Shown piece after piece: positions 1-13,013 of a stretch of DNA of 64,000 nucleotides. The number at the start of each line of letters is the position of its first letter. Within the stretch, counting starts at the first letter, position 1. The stretch lies in assembly GCA_019925795.1 (NCBI GenBank), contig CM034311.1, forward strand, positions 34,079,472 through 34,143,471. The letters are read 5' to 3'. Below the pieces are notes generated by a model, which was not told the origin of the DNA, ran no database searches, and saw nothing but the letters and a program-made list of their open reading frames with translations. Source of the stretch: Dendrobium chrysotoxum. Taxonomy: Eukaryota > Streptophyta > Magnoliopsida > Asparagales > Orchidaceae. Made by a program: the position numbers and the translations under genes.

Positions 1-790
1 AGATGAGGCCGTTGTTGGTTTCAGAATGATCAATTTCGATCAATCCCATGATTTGAACGTAAAATGTCGACTGTTAGAAGGGACATTTTCTGAAAGCTGA
101 TGTAAAAAATAGCTTCGCAGCATAAAATTTTCTCATAAACAGTAAAAAAATAGTGGCAAAACAAAAATGATGAAAGATGACAATCCACTATAGTTTGAGT
201 TAGATAAGCTATTAATATTGAAAAGCAAATGTGAATGTGTTTTGAGTTAAGTAACCAACAAGTTAAAAAAATTAAAACCTATTCAATATTATTCAAGAAG
301 ATTAAAAAGTTTAGAATTCACAACTAATACTAAGTTGATATGCGCTGAATGATAACTCAAAAATGATGCTTAAAATTTTTAAATCACATGAAAAATATAT
401 AATGAAAAGCCTTTGCATATGCAAGCCCTTCATAATCATACGAGTACAGGCATCACAACAATTTATTCAGCTTTGAGAACAATAATGATTTTATAACATT
501 AGATAGTATAATTTAACATTACTAAACCAATCTTTGAGGAGAATAATTTCTATTCAGTTCAGTTTGGCTGATTTAGCTTATTGAAATCAGCATGAGAACA
601 AAAAATAGTTGTTGGCATTGTGTGAAATCTGATTGTGTCGATCAATCTGATTGTATTGTTGATTTATACCTCAATTTCATCGGTTGAGCTTGACAAGGAG
701 CTCGTTGCGGAGTCGATGGGTTCAGCGAGCCTCTTGCTAAAAAAAAATTTCTTGTAAGTACAACGCTGCGGTGCTGTAAACCCAATACCA
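1..790. other. AT-rich intergenic sequence
   Basis: No reading frame, family motif or clear repeat structure was recognised here. The stretch ends exactly at the 5-bp target-site duplication of the next element. Confidence 0.5.
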
Positions 791-3074
791 AGGAGTGTTG
801 ACCTCTACATATGTGGCATAGTCAATGCAAGCAAAGGAGACGATGATCGATTATTGTTGGTAGACAATACATCATTTAGAACGAAGATCGGAGTGTCTCG
901 ATCATAATGAAATGATTAAAACTTTGTCCGATTACAAAATGGATCACATCGATGCATTCATGACATCAAATTTACCAAATAGAAGTTGTTCGTATGCGAC
1001 TCGATCGAGCAACACTTTGTTAGTGCGCACGACGCAAGCAAAAATTATCCAAAATAATCTCCGATTATTAAAAGGGCTGCATTAATGTATTTAGAATATC
1101 AACTTTAATCAGGAAGGACACCTCACAATTAAATCGAACGTATGCCGTTGAAATCGATAGACTACATATAAAAAAATTATGCGACGTTGCTCAAACATTG
1201 TCTATTCGCAAAACGGACTTTGTCGTTGAGCCCGAAATCTAAAAAATACCTCAAATTGATTATAATATTGCATGCATCCAAAACGACCAAAAATATAAAA
1301 TTGATATGAATTTCAAGACGACGACGACATATAAATTGCAATACAAAATTTGCCGGCATAAGGGCATGACAAAAAATAAGTAATGAATATCATGTAATTA
1401 GTATAATTTATAATAGTATTAACATTAAAATTAAGATACAAACCATAAAATCAAAAGTATGTATATATATTTAACATTTTCTAAAATTTTAATGATATGT
1501 AATTTTTCAATTTAAACCATTCTAGATCAAAATATACACAGCTTTAGATATAGTGGCCTTCCACATGCATTATATAATTTAATTATTCAACAATTTATGC
1601 TTTTCTGTTTCCTTGTATTCTGTCAAATTGCCACTTACACCCTGATCTAATTATTCCACTAATGTACGTGCCTTCATGTAAAAAAATAATAATTGACAAA
1701 GAAAAAGGAAGTCAAGGTTAGGTTCATGGATCAAATTAAATTTGAGATCTCAATAATGAGATTTGTGACATTCAAATATCTGTGATACATAGTGTGGCCT
1801 CAAGTTGTTCACAAGGACATTTGCTAAGAAATTTTTTCGAAGTATTCGATTGAAGGGGTGATGCTTAAACGTCGAAATTGTTTATTTGTGCAAATGTCTA
1901 AATATTTCGATGAATGAATTATTAGTAAATTGGACTGAAAGATCTAGATCGAAAGTGTTGCTGACTAATATAGTTCACATGCTTGAGATTATATTGATTC
2001 ATTTAAGCTATGGACTTGGCATATGAAAAATTTACATTTGATCTCTGTCAACTTACACCATAGTGGATTATCATCTTAATTCTTACAGAGAAAAAATACT
2101 CATAAGAAACTTTCATTCCAATTAATCAAAAAGGAAAAAAAAATCAAATAAATATGAACTCATGAGAAACTTTTAAATGAAGAGTTCATGATGCACTTCA
2201 TAATAAGTCATCAATTTTAACAATTTCATCATAAGATGGTTGTTGCATGAGCTTCAATATCACATTGAAGTTTTTGCCAAACTCTTGAAACATCTTAGTC
2301 AGCTTGTTTGATTGCCACATCTACAGTGCAAAGAAAAAGAAGACAACCACTGAAAGATAGATATTCGAGAATACCTAAAGATGTGCTTGCCAACGAAATC
2401 CTTGCTCATAGTTAATGAGAAAGTGTTTATACTGCTTGACATAAATCTATCAAATAATAATGGTGAACAAAGGATGTTTATTATTGCATAAGTACAAGCT
2501 TGGTAGATTATTGGGACAAGAAAATTTTGTGACTGTTAGCTAAGGTTGACTAAAATTTGTCTCCTTAAACAAGCATGCACCCCAAATCTACAAGATACCT
2601 TTGGATGAAGCAACCCATGAATGCTGATAAGGATCCTTCGATCAAGTTGGGTCGACTACCTCCTTTAACTAAGTAGACTAGGGATCATAACGACCCGGGA
2701 CGATGGAACCATGGGATCTTGATCGGGTTCGTCATCATTCTCTCACCATCCGCTTTTAAGTATAAAAATAATAAATTTATAATTCCAAAAATTTCATATG
2801 CTACTACTATATGCTAGGTATTTCGTACCTATTTAATGACTAGCCTTAATCGAAAGTGCTCTCTCGTCATCGGGAGGGGTAATTAATCATAGGTGCTTGT
2901 GCCTATGGGAAACCTAGAACTAGATTATAAAGTCCTCACAAAATGAGGGCGAAATCCCTGGGTAGTGCTTTATCCCAAAGTCAACATGCCTTCTAAAAAT
3001 TCTACCCGTAATATAATTAAAACTCTTCTAAAAGAGGAGGGACTGGGACGTGAATTTTCGGAGCCCACAAGGAG
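791..3074. mobile_element. LTR-type element, 2.27 kb, with TSD aggag
   Basis: The element body (796-3069) begins TGTTGACCTCTAC and ends CGGAGCCCACA, so it has TG..CA ends. It is bounded by aggag at 791-795 and 3070-3074. No pol motif is visible, so it is either a solo LTR or a small non-autonomous element. Its last ~540 bp (about 2530-3069) matches, in inverted orientation, the first ~600 bp of the nested element at 17470-22702. That element's other end reads TGTTAACCTCTG on the minus strand, so both ends agree and the two belong to one family. Interiors look different. Confidence 0.7.
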
Positions 3075-3527
3075 TTGTGGAACCCTTTTGAGATAGAAAG
3101 CACAGCGCCACGGCACCACAACACTATAGTTCACAATGTCATGGTGTTGCGAGACAGAGAAGTTAACACCGAGTCGCAACGTTGTGGGTTAGGCTGAGTA
3201 ATTTTTCTTATTTCATTTAAAGGATTGGATGCTTTAGTATAGTAGAAGCGCGTCGCTTTGTCTTTTCTAAGGAAAAAATGGTGCAAGAAGTGAAGAGAGA
3301 CAAGAAGAGAACATGAAAAGAGAGGTCTGTACAATTTCTCTCATTTTCATGATGAATTTTTTGGTGTGGCTCCGTGATTTTTTCTTTCATCACATTCTCC
3401 ATCTTCATGGTGTTCACATTGCACATCTTTTCTTTCATCAAATTCAGACCAGAAGAAAACTTTAAATGCTCTTCACATTGCACATCTTTTCTTTCATCAA
3501 ATTCTCCGTCTTCATGGTGTTCATAGG
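3075..3527. other. Spacer between LTR element and gypsy fragment
   Basis: No coding content was recognised. The right half is a short tandem repeat listed separately. Confidence 0.4.
3382..3525. repeat. Degenerate CTTTCATCA/TTCACATTGCACATC tandem repeat
   Basis: Blocks containing TCTTTCATC, TTCATGGTGTTC and TTCACATTGCACATC recur two to three times with small changes. It directly abuts the gypsy integrase fragment. Confidence 0.6.
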
Positions 3528-4238
3528 AGTCTTACATCTGACCGAAATGTTAAATTTATAAGTCATTTTTAGCGTGAGTTATGGAAGTGATTGGGAACCG
3601 ATTTGCGACATAGTTTAGCTTATCACCCGCAATCTGATGGCCAGACCGAGGTGGTTAACCACATGTTGGGTAGTATGCTCTGTTGTTTAGTGCAAGACCA
3701 TCCTAAGCAATGGGAAGAAATGCTCAGCACAACAGAGTACGCATATAATTCGATGGTCAATCGCTCCACTGGTAAGTCCCCATTCAGCATTGTATATACA
3801 AAATTACCTAACCTTGCTGTGGATGTAGCTATGCTACCTAGATGCAAATCTGGATCAGCAACAAACTTTACAAACCAATATTCCAAAATGCTTGCTGACG
3901 TTCATGAGCACCTCACCAAGACAGATTTAAAATACAAAGCTGCAGCCGATCTACACCGCCGACAAACTCTGTTTGATGTGGGTGATCTTGTCATGGTGCG
4001 TATGCGGCGCGAGCGCTTCCCTCCTGACACTTATAATAAGCTCAGCCGCCGCAAGATTGGTCCGGTTCCAATCGTTGCCAAAATTAACGACAATGCCTAT
4101 ACCGTTGACTTACCAGTTGGTCACAATACCTCACCCACCTTCAACGTTTCAGATATTTGGCCTTATCATTCTCCGGATGCATCTCCAATTACAATCAGCT
4201 TGTTGAAGTCGAGCTCTTCTGCTGCCGGAGAGGACTGA
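3528..4238 (+). pseudogene. Ty3/gypsy integrase, C-terminal part
   Basis: This is the end of a gypsy polyprotein: the second half of the integrase core and the C-terminal domain. The frame shows the second catalytic Asp (codon at 3540) and, exactly 35 residues later, the Glu of DGQTE (codon at 3648), which fits the D-35-E signature. Downstream are the AYHPQSDGQTE motif, a WEE..AYN block and a C-terminal FNVSDIWPYH, typical of gypsy integrases just before the end of pol. Stops TAG (3570) and TGA (3588) lie where the family has Trp, so it is not functional. The first catalytic Asp, RT and gag are absent. The frame stops at 4236-4238. Confidence 0.85.
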
Positions 4239-4590
4239 TGCAGTGCATGTTAAGACATCTGCGGCACAGTAGAACGCCACACTCATGCTCCACTCTCACT
4301 GTACCAATTCCGTTATAGTAGTGCTAATATTCCTTTTTGTTTGTTACACCTTAATTAGTAAAACTCAATTATATAATATTACAAGATATGATATTATAGA
4401 AAATATATATTGTAGGTAGGAATTGTAGAGCAGCAGTTTTTATCACTATTATCAATAGAACTTGTGTTCTGAGGCGGGACGCCTTCTCTGTTTTACAGAA
4501 ACCTCTTAGTTTCAGGTTCTTGTAGCTTGTCTGCAATTCCTTCCAAGTCCTAGGCGGCATGAATTTGTGATCACTTGAATTATATGTAAG
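4239..4590. other. Possible 3' LTR remnant of the gypsy fragment
   Basis: Follows the integrase stop directly and starts near TGATGCAGTGCATG, as a 3' LTR would. A matching 5' LTR was not found, so the assignment is an inference from position only. No genes are visible. Confidence 0.3.
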
Positions 4591-6809
4591 GATATTGCTA
4601 TGCAACATCGCTTATTGGTTTTGGACATTAAGATTAGTGGGTGAAATATGGAAAATACAGTAAAATGTTATCCTAGGATTATATGAGAATATTTAAAGAA
4701 TACTAATAAAAATATTTTTGAGAGTAAGATTCAAGATCTTTAGATTCTGACTGTATATGAGAAAGCTAATGTTATATGAGAAAAAATAGCTAATGATATT
4801 AAAAATATTACAAAAGGTGTGCTTGAAATATCAAAAAAAAAAATCCTAATAGTAAAAATAGTTTGTGGTGGAATAAAAATGTGCAAGAAAAGAACAAAAA
4901 TAAAAAATTTTGTTATAAAAATTGATTTAGATGTACAAATTAGAAAACTGAGAAAGACATAAAGATGACCATAAAGAGTCTAAGAAATTAATATGTGATG
5001 CAAAAAATTTAGCTTTTAATGATTTATATAATAGATTATATATTAAAGATGGCAAAAGATGTATGTATAAGTTAGTCAAGTAAAGATATAGGAGAAGTAC
5101 AAATTTAGTTCAAGTGAAGTGCATTAAAGATGAAGATCAAAAAATACTTTTATTAGAATAGGGTATTTAACGAAGGTGGATGAGATATTTTGATAAGTTC
5201 TCAATGAAGATTGTAAGAATATGACTGACTTTAGTGACTTTAGCACCCTAAATGAAAATAGAGTTTTTTTTTAATTTTTATCGACGTATTAGTAAAACTG
5301 AAGCTGGAGAGGTTTTAAAAAAATGAAGTGTTGAAAAACTGTTGAACCTAATGATATTCCAATAGAGGTGTGGAACTACTTAGGAGATAAAAGAATTTCT
5401 TGCCTTACAAAATTTTTCAATATTATTTTGAAGACTAAAAAGATGCTAGATGAGTGAAGGAGGAATATGTTGGTTCTTATTTTTAAGAATAAAGGTGATG
5501 CACAAGAGTGTGCAAATTATAGAGGAATTAAGTTAATGTGTCATACTTTAAAACTATGGGAGAGAGATATTGAACATAGGTTACGATGCGATACTAATGT
5601 TTCTCAAAATCAATTTGGATTCAGGTCGGGTAGGTCTACTATGGGAGCTATATATTTATTGAGAGGTTTCAAGGGGAAGTGTAGATAGATTAGGGAGGAT
5701 CTACATATGATATTTATTGATTTAGAGAAAGATTATGATAAAGTTCCAAGAGAAGTGTTATGGAGAGTTTTAGAAAAAAAAGAGATTAATAATGCTTATA
5801 CTCGAGTCACTAAAGATATGTATGTAGGAGCTGTTACTTCTGTTCAAACATAAAGTGGGATGACCAAGTATTTTTCATTTTAGTTGGATTACATCAAGGA
5901 TCAGCTTTAAGCCCATATCTTTTTGCTTTAGTCATGGATGCTCTTACTAGACATTTGCAAGAAGATGTACCCTGGTGTATGCTTTCTTGCTGATGCTATT
6001 CTTCTTGTTGATAAGATTAGAGAGGGAGTTAAAGGTAAGCTTAAATTATGAAGGTCAACTGATCAATCTTAGAGTCTAAAAGTTTTCAATTGGGTAGATC
6101 TAAAACCGAATACATGAAGTGTAATTTTAGTAGTAATAGATCTAGTGGATGGATTATGGCTTTGGGTGATTAAGTGGTTAATAAGACTACACATTTTAGA
6201 TATCTTGGATTTATTGTCTAGAGTTATGGTGAAATAGATGGGAATATTATTAGTAGAATTCAAGTTGGATAGTTGAAGTGGAGGAATGAATCGGGCCTGT
6301 TGTGTGATAGAAAAGTACTCCTCAAACTTAAGGGAAAATTCTATAAGATGGTAGCAAAACTTGCAATGCTTTATGGCGTAGAATATTGGCCATTAAAAGA
6401 GAAGCATAAAATTAAGTTGAGTGCTACAAAGATGAGGATGCTCAGGTGGATGAGTGGCTTTACTCTTAGAGACATAATGCAAAATGAGCATATACTTGAA
6501 AATGTTGGAGTAGCTCCAGTGGCAGATAAGATTAAAGAGAGTTGCCTTAGATGAATTGGTCATATAAAATGTCAAACTGTCGATGACCCGGTTAGGAGAA
6601 TTGATGTATTAGATTTAACTTATGTTAAGAAATCTCAAGGTAGACCTAAAAAGACTTGGTTAGAAAATATTAGAAATGATATTTTTTATTAGATTTAAAT
6701 GAGAATTTTACTTTTAACCTAGTGTAGACACAATGAAGAAAAAGTATTTATGTAGCCGACCCCATATAGTGGGATGAAGGCTTGATGATGATGACGATAT
6801 TGCTATGCA
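4591..6809 (+). mobile_element. RTE-type LINE, 5'-truncated, with 14-bp TSD
   Basis: The 14-mer gatattgctatgca occurs at 4591-4604 and 6796-6809 and brackets the element. The 3' end shows the plant RTE hallmark CCCCATATAGTGGGAT just before a GATGATGATGAC tail. The body keeps the endonuclease-RT linker and the RT, but is riddled with stops. The 5' end is truncated, as is usual for LINEs. It lies just downstream of the gypsy fragment. Confidence 0.85.
5330..6765 (+). pseudogene. RTE LINE reverse transcriptase, decayed
   Basis: The frame fragments match the intact RTE copy at 59056-60321: QNQFGFRSGRST, a block around FIDLEKDYDKVP, the catalytic region near 5985 (TGCTGATGC; FADD blurred by a small indel), then the C-terminal RMLRWMSGFTLRD and the ADPI end. 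Several in-frame stops and frameshifts (for example near 5686, 5853 and 6060) rule out function. The endonuclease domain is missing. Confidence 0.85.
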
Positions 6810-6853
6810 GCAATGCTTTAAATTAACATTCAGATCTGTGCTCAGTTAGCAAA

Positions 6854-7101
6854 CATTTCATAATATAGCATAAATAAGACATTATAGCTCAGATTTTGTA
6901 GTCAATTTTGAAGAGGTTATTGGTTCGTCAGAAGAAATAAAGGAGAAATGTATTAAAGCAACCATGAAATTACAGAGCATTTCTTAATATAGCATAAATA
7001 AGACATTATAGCTCAGATTTTTTAGTCAATTTTGAAGTTGTTATTGGTTCCTCAAAAGAAATAAAGAAGAAATGCATTAAAACAACAATGAAATTACAAA
7101 A
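6854..7101. repeat. Two-copy tandem repeat, ~124-bp period
   Basis: Copies start at 6854 and 6978 with CATTTC(A/T)TAATATAGC and run through a shared GACATTATAGCTCAGATTTT block. They are about 90% alike by eye. It lies just downstream of the RING gene. Confidence 0.8.
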
Positions 7102-7769
7102 CAATCATGACTAAGCTTCTATGAATCTTTACTCCATATGTTTATAAACGTCAGTTTTGGACATGCCTCTATATACTATATAGCATATATGGTTGACTTC
7201 CACCTCTCATTTACTCACCAAATATTGACAAAACTAAAAATAATATATATATAAACCTTTCTTGCCTCTCCTTAAATACAAAACTCTTTCCACTCCTGCT
7301 GTTGTTTCTTTGGAAGCTATCAATTCACATACTTGAAAGTCCAATTGGAACTTATTCTTACTTCTATTTTTTTCAGAGCATTCTAATTTCAAAAATGCAA
7401 ACACCGCAGAATTCTTTCATCTTTTTGTGAATTCCAACTGACAAGACAAAAAGATTAGATTAAAAATGCATTTTTCAAAATAAGCTTCTTGTATCGGCAA
7501 CATATAGACAGAGCAATTTATAGCTCCACCAGAGATAACAAAACTGGAAGAAAGAGATATTCACTCTCCATGAACATAAAAGAATAAAAAAAGCCACCTA
7601 AAACTGTTATTACTCTCAACGCAACTGCTAAAATGGTCAAGCTTTGCAGTGCAATGTATAAGAAGTTAGCAAGTTAGGATGGATGTTCTTCTAAACAGGA
7701 GCGCAAGGAGATTTGCTTCATCCAAACTATCAGAAACTGATCAGTAGATTAAATAAGCTGAATCAGTAC
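7102..7769 (-). other. 3' flank and probable 3' UTR of gene A
   Basis: Lies immediately downstream of the gene A stop codon. No ORF is recognised. No polyadenylation site could be fixed. Confidence 0.4.
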
Positions 7770-10700
7770 TTAAGAGTTTGGATACGCTCGGACAACATCA
7801 GCGATCAGAGAGCGGCAAATTGGGCACCTACCACTGCTCCACTGTAACTCTTGAGCACACTTGTAACAAGCACACATGTGGCCACACCTAAATAGTATTG
7901 ACAACAAGAAGTTATAAGAAGAAATATATCTAGTAGTGGAATTTGTGTTATGAAATAGTCATTTACAATCATTTACTTCAATTTCAATTATGTGTTAAAA
8001 TCTGTACCTGTATAAAAGTGTGTCAACTTGTGCTTCACAGCAGATGCAACAAGTGTCTTTCCTTCCTTGCATGCACTTTGAATTATGCAATAGATTCCCT
8101 CTTCCAGCTGAATAATGAAATAAATAATACAGTGCAAACTTTCAAAACATAGACTTGAAATGAAGGAAAATGTAAATAACCAGACAAAATTTCTGTAAAG
8201 GCTCATTATGTAGCTTCCAGTTACAAAACATGTTTTAAAAAATATTGAATAGTGAGATCAGTCTTTTTGTGGGGTATGTTTCAAGGAGGACTTAGCAAGA
8301 ATTTCAATTTTGAGGCTCCTTGATGGCCTTCAATTAATAAGGTATGTAGCTCTTAGGCCAATCTCTTCCTAATATTGAATTGGAAAATTGGTAGTAATCA
8401 GTCCTTCGGAAGGTGCCTATTTTTTCTTTCAACAAACCATTCTGTAGAGGAGTATATATACATGAGCTTTGATGCACATTTCCTTATTGAAGAAAATAAT
8501 CCCCAAGAACTGAATGAAAATATTCTTCCTCATTATTAGTCCTTTGAGCATGGTTTTGATTTAGAACTTGGTTTGTATATAAATATGAAATTTTTTAACA
8601 ATGTGATAAAATTTAGATTTATTTTTTTCATTAGTTTTGTTATATTCTATTCAATGTTAGCTATAGGAAAATATTGAATGTTATGAACATATAAATGAAA
8701 TAAATCATATCATGTTCAATTAATGAAGCTCAACCCCTTGTAATACTGATTGAGGATACAATGCACCAAATGCATAAATGGGAAAATATTTTGGAAGGAA
8801 TGAAAAAGAAAGTGCCTTAATTAATATTATTTAGATGGTGGCTCATATGATAGTTGTATTATTTATTAAAAAAAAAGGTAAGACATGATATGTAATTTAT
8901 TTATTCATAATATTATGATTTAATGTTATTTAAAATATTAAATTTAAATAAAATTACTAGTAAATGATATTATTTTATTTCATGTTTTAAAACATGCATA
9001 TTGTTCAAAAGTTTCATTATATTACTGTAATTTGAAAACATGATAAACTTATTGAGTTATGTTATAACTTCTTTCATTTAACAAATATATACATGTATTA
9101 TATAGAGAAATTAAATAAGCTGAAAAAGAGAAAATAAGTACAGTAGACGTGATATTATAAGAGAAAGGGATTTACTTTCAATAATTACATATTTATTTCT
9201 ATGAATTTTGGAATTTTAATGGCTCTTTAGCTATTTTGAAAATAATTTGTTATTAATAATGTTAGTGAATAAAATTTAAAATATCAGTCCGACCATCTAT
9301 TCCACCTCATTAATTCTTAGGTCTTGATGATTTGAGTAGGTGAAACTTTGACAAGTAATTTAAATCCTTAAGTTTGCAAGCGAATGGCTAGAAGGAATCA
9401 GGAGTAGCTCTAAGGAGAGAGAGAACTTGATGATAGTAGGGGCAGAGTGACACACATATCAGTGGAAGAAATAATATATTTCTATGACTCATGTTAAAAA
9501 TTAGAGACAAAGAAAGTTGAAGGAGAAGAAAACTTGAATCGTATTTGCTTATGCAAACTACAAGAATCGTCATATACATAGGAGGACAACAAAATCAATT
9601 ACTAGTCATAGAATTGAGGAAATAGTTAAGGAAAACAAAATGTAAAGAAAAAACTTACCCAACTGATTAACAGCACAAAAAGCTTCCTGCTTTATTGAAT
9701 GATCTAACTTTTTCTGCCAGTCCAGGCACCTCTCAACTAATTTCCTTAGCTCAGAAATTTCGTGATGTATCTGAGCAACACTGTTCTTCAGTTCGTGCAT
9801 ATCTTCCCCTTCCTGAAAGATCAGTGGTGAATGAACGTTGATGTTTAACTCTTCAACTGGACAAAAAGTTACGATCAGAAAGATTTTTTGCTTAAACTTA
9901 CTTGAAAACTAGGTGATGAATTTTGTGTGGACGAAGAACTTTGCCAGCTTTTTTGCTTTTGCAACATTTGAGAGGGTAACGGTAATGAAAAACTTTGCCA
10001 GTGTTCCTGGTTTTGCAATATTTGAGAGGATGACGATAATGAAGTATTTGTCCGGATTTCCTCGTTACTTAACGTTGCAGAGGATAATTGTGACAGTGAT
10101 GTTGCAGCCACCTCTTGATCAGAACTGCTTTCATAATTTTGTCTCCAGATGCCTTGTTCTTCATACTGTTCTCTTTCATTTACATCAGCATTTTGTTGTC
10201 CTTGTCTGTGTAAAAATGACGCAATCATTTGGTTCATTTTGGCAGAGAATTCGCTCGCAAGAGAAGTTGAAACTGTTTTCCTGAAAAGGAACGAGTCGAA
10301 TAATAAAGTAAACAGATACAGATTGCCTTAGGAGTTCGATGAAGAAAGCTTAAATTTATGCTCCACTAATTCATATCTGTTATTTTATGGAAACCTTGAA
10401 TTTGCATAACGAGGAAACATGCAGATGGTTAAGAGATAGAACAATAGAATATGTGAATAAATTTTTATTATAGCCATATATAATTGATCATTTAATCCGA
10501 ATAATAAAACTGATCGTTAACTAGCAAGAAGACTACACAACATACATCTCCAGCAGTTCTTGAATCTCCCCATTTTCGGTGAAGCTCGTATTTAGTAAGT
10601 CATTATAGAAAGTTCTTCTTATCACCCCCCATTCCCTCCATGAATTAGATGGTTGTAATAACAATTTACATTCGGGAGATTGGATTTGTTGCTCTTGAGA

Positions 10701-12407
10701 AGATGTTTCTGTCCCCTCGGACGCAATCTCACCATGCCAAGTTTGCAGCGAGTGAGAATTTGAAAGCCTTTGCCAATCAAGGCTGCTCCCCCATAAGCTT
10801 TTCTCATCCCATGAAGCTTTAGAACTTCTGCTTTCTTGTAGATCCTCATGTTGGGACAATGGTGTGTAGAAGTCTGGTGGTGAGCTTTCCGTTTCTCCTG
10901 TGGACGCTAATTCTGGGAAGAGGTTATTTTCACCATTAGAATGATTAATGGGAATTGCAAAGACGCAAACATGAGGATCTAATGGCTGAACTTCCATGAC
11001 ATTCAGACTTTCTTCAGCTGGAACTTCAATGATATCATGTTGACTTCTATCTGCAGGTTTTTCCCTACAAGGATTTGAATATAATGTTTACAATATAATG
11101 GAATAAGCAACAGGCAAAAGTAGTATATCTTGTTCACAAATAGAGGACATGTTCTGAGCTATCAATTGATGTAGAAAGAAAGAATTAAGTACAAAAATTT
11201 CATTTCAACATTCAAGCAGCAAATACCTTGAGAAAAAATTATTTGATCCTGTCTCAAATCTCTTTGCTTCTAATTTTTGGGACCATTGTTGATGTTTGAT
11301 TGTCGCTACTTCTTGTCGCAGGGACCTCAACCTAATCAATGACTGAATATAAATTAAAATGTCAGTTATAAAGTACATTTTGGATATTTGGAGCTACCAT
11401 GGCATCACTCATCTGAATATTACCTGAATGCGGCCCCGGAAGGGGAATCGAGAAACAGGGTGGCGCTTCTCAAGCGCGGCGACCTCTCGTCTGCGCTCTT
11501 TCTCCAGATTCAAATGGAAATTTTCCATTACCAGTCTTCCCCTTACACGCAACGCTTTTCGGCTGGTGTCCGGCATTGGCAACGGTGCCGACGAAGGCAA
11601 AAGGGTGGCCGCTGCCGCATTACCCGTAATCTCCTTCGCCGACAATTCTGGCTTATGGCCGGAGGAGACCAGGGAGGACGAGACCTGTAGGCTCAGCATT
11701 CTTATGATATCCCCGACCTTTCTCCTTTCGGTGATCTCGCTCTCCATCTCCACCGCGGTCGAAGTCGGAGGCGACGACGAAGATGCTTTCTCCCAGTCGC
11801 AGAACGCGTCCGCCTCGTCACTCGTGTCCGAACCGCCGAGGGCCTCCTCCGCCGGGGCGGCTGGCGGTGCGGCCTCCATGCTGGCGCGAGGCGTAGGGCA
11901 GACCCCTGCCTCAGCCTCCAGCTCCCTCCACATCTGTATCAGCGATGAAGCGCGCACGGTGGGCTGGATGTCCGCGGCCACCGCACCGCAGCCACTGCCA
12001 ACGACATCTGCTACGGCGGCAGCAACGGAGGTGTCCGGAGAGGTCTCGCGGAGGAACGAGGCAGCTCGGGCGGAGACCGGCTGAGTCGTCGTGGAGAGCG
12101 CCGACAATTCTGCCTCGTGGGCCTGTCTTTCTATAGTCGTAATCATGTCTCGTGCCTGGCGGGCGGCCCAACGGTCAAGTATTTGGGATTGCCGGCGTTT
12201 GGTTGCCGTCGCCGGCGATAGTGGCTCGCCGCCTCGGCCGATGACGACGACTGCTGAAGCAGCGGCAGCGGCGGCGGCTGTGGTGTTAATGGAGGTGGAG
12301 ATACGGGTTAGGATCTTGGAGATGGGTTTGTGGGTGCGGACGTGAAGGCGGGAAGCGTGGTGGTGGCGCCATTCGTCGGAGGGCATTCGAGCCACGGAGG
12401 AGGCCAT
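7770..12407 (-). CDS. Gene A: RING-type E3 ubiquitin ligase, seven exons
   Basis: Predicted exons on the minus strand: 12407-11424, 11342-11227, 11064-10546, 10280-9902, 9812-9659, 8107-8008, 7887-7770. All introns are GT..AG, phases join, and the total is 2370 nt (789 aa plus stop). Residues 43-51 are poly-Ala. A conserved RRQSQILDRW stretch lies at 71-80, MWRELEAEA at 159-167 and GRIQ at 325-328, followed by LIRLRSLRQE. Exon 5 (about 667-705) looks coiled-coil. The C-terminus is a RING: C738-x2-C741-x10-C752-x-H754-x3-C758-x2-C761-x10-C772-x2-C775, with WSSGRCPIC. This layout matches the plant RING proteins resembling Arabidopsis At5g04460, which are presumed E3 ligases; the substrate is unknown. 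The start was chosen because the MA(S/T)S.AR(M/I)PS..RRHH-like N-terminus is shared with paralogues B and C. Confidence 0.85.
8240..8620 (-). pseudogene. Copia integrase remnant in intron 5 of gene A
   Basis: On the minus strand, pieces resemble the copia integrase region with QNG..KEK and YLIN.(R)PSRSLK. Frameshifts and stops are frequent. It sits inside the 1.55 kb intron between exons 5 and 6 of the RING gene and explains part of that intron's length. Confidence 0.55.
8621..9658. other. Rest of intron 5 of gene A
   Basis: Very AT-rich intronic sequence. Nothing else was recognised. Confidence 0.5.
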
Positions 12408-12743
12408 GGATAGGAGCTGGCCGACGGCGGATTTTCGGGGAGGAAGGAAAGATGAGGAAAATGAAGGAATTTTGTAAGGATGACGGGACGGTGGTAATAG
12501 ATGAAAATCGCATCTTTGCTATTTTTGGGGAGAGTGAAAGAATTGTTTAAAAGATTGAAGGCTCTAAGATGGGAGATGGAGGAGCGAAACGATAGAAAGG
12601 AAACGTTTGCTATTTTTGGATTTATGGAGATGAACGGAATCGTTGGCGTACTGTGCTTTGTTTCCAAAGAAGAAATATTTTGGTTGGAAAGTGGAAACTA
12701 TATGGTTTTGTGGCAGGTTATACAGGAATGCTTTACAAGTGAT
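12408..12743 (-). other. Gene A 5' leader
   Basis: Lies between the likely TATA box and the chosen ATG. By position and partial translation it is homologous to the in-frame N-terminal extensions of genes B and C, but here it is out of frame with the start codon. That argues it is an untranslated leader in gene A. Confidence 0.5.
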
Positions 12744-12776
12744 GATGTATAGAGGGTGGGGAGGCAGGGAGGAGCT
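12744..12776 (-). promoter_or_regulatory. Gene A core promoter: TATA-like box and C-rich tract
   Basis: Minus-strand TATACA at 12751-12746 lies next to a pyrimidine tract (plus strand GGGTGGGGAGGCAGGGAGG). The same pair occurs upstream of genes B and C. The match to TATAAA is weaker here than in the paralogues. Confidence 0.5.
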
Positions 12777-12876
12777 GAGGAGCGAAGTGTGATAAGCGCG
12801 TTGAAGCCATCTGCGGCGGGGACGAAGAACAGCTCCGCGTGGTATGTCCTATTTGAGTTTGTTGTAAATTAGTTTG

Positions 12877-13013
12877 TGTAGAAATGCTGTTGTAGATCTT
12901 TCAACCTGCCAAGACAAATACAACACAGCAGCAAGTGTACAGATGACAGTAGAGATTATAGCATAAATAAGGTCTCAGTTATTACAGTAGTCGGTGTACA
13001 GATAGATCCCATA
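12877..13013 (-). repeat. Copia 3' LTR, partial
   Basis: Matches the first ~140 bp of the LTR at 22965 (shared TGTAGATCTTTCAACCTG and AGATGACAGTAGAGATTA). It stops at ..GATCCCATA, where the L1 poly-T begins, so the rest of this LTR is missing. Confidence 0.85.

Noticed and set aside
11428..12345. Long plus-strand frames across gene A exon 1
   Set aside because: GC-rich antisense shadows of the minus-strand RING exon 1; no motif.
12308..12667. 119-codon minus-strand frame upstream of gene A
   Set aside because: It is in a different frame from gene A's conserved start, although its paralogous sequence is in frame in B and C. Treated as 5' leader.
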